Below are positions 46,005-49,650 of a stretch of DNA of 49,650 nucleotides, in pieces. Position 1 is the first letter of the stretch, and each line of letters opens with the position of its first letter. The translations under genes and the position numbers were made by a program. Source of the DNA: Blastocladiella britannica. Taxonomy: Eukaryota; Blastocladiomycota; Blastocladiomycetes; Blastocladiales; Blastocladiaceae. A model generated the notes under the pieces. It ran no database searches. It was not told the DNA's origin and was given only the letters and a program-made list of their open reading frames with translations. The stretch is taken from contig MU624576.1 in assembly GCA_025349905.2 (NCBI GenBank), positions 1-49,650 on the forward strand, in the 5' to 3' direction.

Positions 46005-47942
46005 TCACGAACGGCCGCCGAAAAGACCGCGAAGACTGCTCCGTTTCGGCGGCTCACCGGCACCGGCATTGCCAGAGCGTACGCTGCCCCCCTGCTCGCC
46101 GTCCGACTGGCGCAACGTGCTGTGCGGGCTGCCAAAGTTGTCGCTGCTGGCCATGAGCCGGTCGTACGCCGAGGTGCCCGACCGGTGGAACATGCGGTGC
46201 GACGGCGACATGGACGGCGACGACGAGCCCGGCTCACGGCTGACGGGCGCCAGCGTCTGCGCGGGAACGTCCAGATCCCACTCGCTCAGCGTGACGGGCG
46301 CCGAGGCCACGAGCGCCCCGAGCTCTGCCCGCATGGCGTCCACGTACGAGTCGATCGGGAGATCTGTTTATTTATTTGTGTAAATGCTGACCAGGATTCA
46401 GTGAAATGAAAAGAGAAGTAAAAACGAACCATTCAAATCGTAACCAAAGGCTGCATAAATAGGAATGTTTTTTTTTTTTTTTCGGTGAGGCGACAACGTC
46501 CCAGGTTATAGAGAATAAAAGAAACGTACGGTTCTCGATCTCATCGCCAACACTCTCAACACCAAGCATGGTAAAGGCAGCCAAAAACACGACCAGGATC
46601 GACAATCCATTGAAGGCAACGACGAGTTGGAAGGCTGTTGATAATCCGTGGTGAGACCTCCTGCCAAAAAATAAGGGAAAATATTGAGAACATACGAAGC
46701 ATGAACAGGTAAATGTAGAGGGCTGTTGATAGAGTTGTGAGGTGAGTAACTCCATGTAATTTCTCAGACTAAAAAATGCATACCCTGCTTCAAGTGAACC
46801 GAGTACGCAAGAGGGATCGGACTCGTCAGGACGCGCTCCAAGTTGCTGATCGTGTCCACCATGTTGGACAGGAGCGAGGTCATGGCACCATCTATTGTTG
46901 TCTCTTCCAATGAGAAAATGGGAAAAAACCAATAAAAAGTATTGAAAGACATACACTGGGGAACGTCCACCTTCTCGCGACGGCGCTGGGTGATAATGTA
47001 GGCAGAGAGGAGATGCGAAATGTCCACGGGAATGTTGGAGCACTCGTGGGCAGCAAACCCGTGGCTCGTGGGAGTGGGAGAACCAGGAGCACGCTGCTGC
47101 TCGTCGTCACCGCCAATGGTCACGCCAACGTGGCCCGAGACTTCGCGCGCATTACGGGCCCGAAGACGGTTCTGCGCCGATGCAATATCACCAAGACCAC
47201 TGGGCGAGCCAGGGACCGCGATGCCAGCCAGCTCCTGGGCCTTCTTTTTCGGGATCAGCGCCACAAGTTCCGAACGCCAGTTGCCCTGCTCGTCCTTGAG
47301 ACCAAACTCGCCACGGAGGTGGTTGCGGGTGGCTACAAACAGCCCGAGGACCAAGTTGATGGCCGCGAGCTTCTCGCGCGTGTCGCGCAGCTCGGACTCG
47401 GCAATCGAGACCCACATGAGCCGCACAATGTTGCGACTGTGGATAATGAGGCTGGCCCAGAGCTATTGTTTTTCTTCTGTGAGAAACCATTTCGATGGCG
47501 TGGACAGCATAAAGGGAAAAAAGTGTCACCTTGCGGCCCTCATTGTACCGATCGTACGCAGTGTTGGTGCTGTCCACACACAAAAAAATGAATTGTCAAA
47601 ACAACGAAAATGAAATGAATATTAAAAAAAAAACACGTACCGGAACACGAGAAGCAGTGAAAGCACCAGCGAAATGATGGTAATGAAGGTGGCGGGCAGC
47701 GAGAACGACGCGACCGTCTTGAAGGCGAATTTCCCAATCAGCCAGACAATGGTAGCCCAAGTGGTAAAGATGAGCACCGCCGGCGCGACATTGGGAATCA
47801 CGGTGCCGTGGTACTTTAAGGCACTCGGCCAGCCAAACGTCTTGGACTTGACGCGGATCTTGGACAGAGCTGGCGCGTGGCGGGGTACAGGCCGTGCGCC
47901 GTGGTTGCCGCCACCCGTAAAGCGTGCAAGGAACGAGGACAT
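46005..47942 (-). CDS. fungal bestrophin-like (UPF0187 / bestrophin-RFP-TM) anion channel
   Basis: Pentameric chloride or anion channel family. Eight exons, minus strand: 47942-47641, 47569-47530, 47462-46955, 46891-46784, 46722-46696, 46634-46530, 46450-46430, 46363-46005, giving 489 aa. All phases agree, and splicing rebuilds the family motifs: FRTNTAYDRYNEGRKLW, IPLAYSVHLKQALYIYLFML, PFQLV, LGVESVGDEIEN then PFGYDLNDLPID. Two exons are tiny (27 and 21 nt). Membrane segments: VAPAVLIFTTWATIVWLIG, FITIISLVLSLLLVF, and those around YIYLFMLPFQLV and LSILVVFLAAFTML. The C-terminal ~100 residues are Ser-rich and probably cytosolic. The seventh intron has a GTTCGT donor. Confidence 0.92.
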
Positions 47943-48170
47943 TTTATATTTTATGTATGCTGTGCAATACGACACAGTTTTGCAATTTCAAAGAGAAGGA
48001 AAGCGGCGGGGCGTGCTCAAATATGCAGCCTGCTGGGGAAAGAGGCCGACGACCGAAATGGCACCTGGTTGTTTGGAAAGCCACAATTGACTTCACACCG
48101 CTCGCGAACTCTCCCTTTTTTGTGAATTTCCCATTGCGGATCACCACCAAGAGACAACACAAAAAGCAAC

Positions 48171-48842
48171 ATGGAAACTGCACGCCCGCCCTCGGCACCC
48201 AAGCCCTCGATCCAGTCTCCCCGCACGGTCGCGGCTGCTGCCACTACAACCACGAGCCCCACTTCACGCACATCGCCGTCCAAGAAGGGCGATAATGCGA
48301 TCCGCGACAGCCTGGAAAAGTTGAAAAAGGGTGGCAAGGCCGCGATGCCGCCCATTTTTCAAAGGTTCTTCACTTTTTATTGAATGAAGACGAGAAATTT
48401 ACTTATGCACACCTGAAAAATGCAGCCAAACCATGGCACCAGCACCTGGCCAAACTTACTACCAGGTGTGTGTGGAAGAAACGCGTGTGGTACATTACCA
48501 TTTGAAATTCCCAGTTGGTAGGCAGATCCTTGACGCTTGTGCTTGAAATGCATGCACAGCTTCTGCGCGATTGGCCAAAGTTGCGCTACTCCCAGGCCAT
48601 GGCGCATCAGATTGCATCGCCTGGTCAAGTATCCGTATCCTTGGAAGAGTATGCTGACGATGGCATCAAGGACAAGATTTTGGAGGTTCCCCTTTCACTT
48701 TACCTTATTTGTTGCGATCCGCGTTACTTACAATGCACAACAGGTCTTTGGTGCCGAGATTGAGCACCAGATCTCGGAACACGTCAACCAGCTCCTCGCT
48801 CGCAACCGTGACAGCAGCGGCAGCGTTGGACAAGCACCGTGA
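48171..48842 (+). CDS. unknown small protein (150 aa), Ser/Thr/Ala-rich head and helical tail
   Basis: Three exons: 48171-48364, 48526-48685, 48744-48842. The intron phases fit and join PPIFQR to SLTLVLEMHAQLL and DKILE to VFGAEIEHQISEHV. Both donors are GTTC-type (GTTCTT, GTTCCC). Residues 1-45 are low-complexity with basic SPSKKGD; 46-150 are predicted helical (EMHAQLLRDWPKLRYSQAM). I do not recognise the family. It diverges from the bestrophin gene over 228 bp and converges with MGR2 at 59 bp. The exon 1 donor and the long first intron (161 nt) are the least certain parts. Confidence 0.65.
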
Positions 48843-48901
48843 CTTGCAATGAAAATGAAAGAATAAATTACGCTGTTTTTTTTGGATGCGATGATGTTTT
48901 G

Positions 48902-49328
48902 TCAGATGCGCTCGCCATGCACGTCCGACGCAGCAAAACGAGCAAAGGCGGATTGCGCGTCAGGAGGCGCGGTCGGCGATGCCCGCAGCACGCGAACCGG
49001 TGCGCGAGACGCGAGCAAAGGACGCGACGCGTCCGCATCCGAGCGCACGACCGACCCGATCATCATGAACAGGCCAAAGCTGACGCCGGACGTGGTCATG
49101 GCGTTGGAGAGGGTGCCGAGGTAGCCCTTGCCGCGGGCGCCGTACATGAGGTACGAGATGTTTCCCAAGATAAAGCCAAGGCCGAGGCCGACTCCGGTGC
49201 CCCTTTTTTTTGCGTCGTCGTTCTTCAGTGTTGGGCATTCTCGAGTGCAGGTAAAAAGGGACAACATACATGAGCGCGCCCATCTTGAGCTTGTCGGCAA
49301 TGGTGGGTCCTTGGTGCTCGTGAGACAT
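48902..49328 (-). CDS. MGR2: MGR2/ROMO1 inner-membrane protein of the TIM23 translocase
   Basis: Mitochondrial inner-membrane gatekeeper that couples TIM21 to TIM23. Two exons, minus strand: 49328-49270 and 49202-48902 (intron GTATGT ... A-run AAG), giving 119 aa. The core is DKLKMGALMGTGVGLGLGF, then YLMYGARGKGYLGTLSNAM and TTSGVSFGLFMMIGSVVRSD, aligning to human ROMO1. Two glycine-rich membrane hairpins are visible. The C-terminal ~45 residues beyond the ROMO1 core are an Ala/Arg-rich extension. Confidence 0.92.
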
Positions 49329-49545
49329 TTTTTTCTTTCTTTTCTCGAATAAAATTGGTATGCGATGCGCGTGTTGGGAGGGATTCGTCGTGCAATAGAC
49401 ACGGCTGAGTGGGCTTTCGAAAGTTTCCATCTCACCAGCGATCTCGTCCGCTATGCGGGCGCTACACCAATTGTGCGACTGGTGCAGCAGAGAGTGGTAG
49501 CCGTTTTTGGCTCCGGGAAAGTAAAGGAGAAGAAAAAAACAACAA

Positions 49546-49650
49546 CTACGGCGACGCCGCCTTGGCTGCCGCCGTCTCGGCCGCCTTGACCTTGGCCGCC
49601 GCCGTTTCGGCCGCCTTGACCTTGGCTGCTGCCTTGGCCTCTTGCGCCTT
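49546..49650 (-). CDS. Lys/Ala-rich C-terminus of a protein, 5' part outside window
   Basis: The minus-strand frame is open from the window edge to TAG at 49548-49546 (34 residues). It encodes a Lys/Ala repeat: a 10-residue unit AKVKAAETAA occurs twice, from a 30-bp tandem repeat. Such tails are seen on some ribosomal proteins (for example eL14) and on other basic proteins; identity cannot be decided from this fragment. Confidence 0.5.
   Translation of the reverse strand, partial: KAQEAKAAAKVKAAETAAAKVKAAETAAAKAASP

Overview
The window is a gene-dense eukaryotic locus of about 49.7 kb with 23 protein-coding genes. Coding DNA is GC-rich. Introns and spacers are AT-rich and short; I inferred 55 introns by eye, most of 55-80 nt. 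The gene set points to a fungus that still builds a flagellum. Fungal markers are SPT3, a two-BIR BIR1-type protein, a Ste50/Ubc2-type SAM-RA-SH3-SH3 adaptor, RAI1, TAD3, RIB7, MGR2, a fungal-type bestrophin and ATP-citrate lyase with what I recall as a fungal-type insert. An SSNA1/DIP13 gene implies centrioles or basal bodies. A zoosporic lineage (Blastocladiomycota or Chytridiomycota) is my inference; no rRNA or other direct marker is present.

Layout. 1-6.6 kb: the 3' part of a single-chain ATP-citrate lyase (5' end outside the window), then a multi-pass membrane protein with a long low-complexity tail. 7.1-8.7 kb: a Fanzor1-like RNA-guided nuclease (eukaryotic TnpB relative). It seems to lack most of the region before RuvC, has an unusual basic C-terminal extension, and is followed by hairpins and a 40-bp sequence repeated exactly (inverted) at 45.35 kb. 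9-19 kb: GCK-III kinase, DDHD phospholipase, full-length ABC-B transporter. 19-26 kb: SSNA1, a long coiled-coil protein, WDR3/Utp12. 26-32 kb: BIR1-like and SPT3. 32.5-35.3 kb: farnesyltransferase beta subunit and RIB7. 35.4-41.5 kb: Ste50-like adaptor, RPB4, RAI1/DXO, ribosomal protein eS7. 42.5-46 kb: vezatin/Inp2-like protein and TAD3. 46-49.65 kb: bestrophin, an unknown 150-aa protein, MGR2/ROMO1, and the 3' end of a Lys/Ala-rich protein running off the edge.

Most genes are unrelated housekeeping functions packed head-to-tail, divergently, or convergently with gaps of 8-130 bp. Three themes recur. Signalling: farnesyltransferase beta, the Ste50-like adaptor and the GCK-III kinase could act in Ras/MAPK signalling. 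Chromosome and transcription: BIR1, SPT3, RPB4, RAI1. Basal body: SSNA1 and possibly the coiled-coil neighbour.

The standout region is the Fanzor locus with its structured 3' flank. A second genome-level oddity is splice-site usage: about a fifth of the inferred 5' splice sites carry a pyrimidine at +3 (GTTC, GTCC, GTTT), and several 3' splice sites follow an A-run instead of a pyrimidine tract. All exon boundaries were inferred by eye from reading frame, GT/AG sites and family alignment from memory; none was verified computationally.
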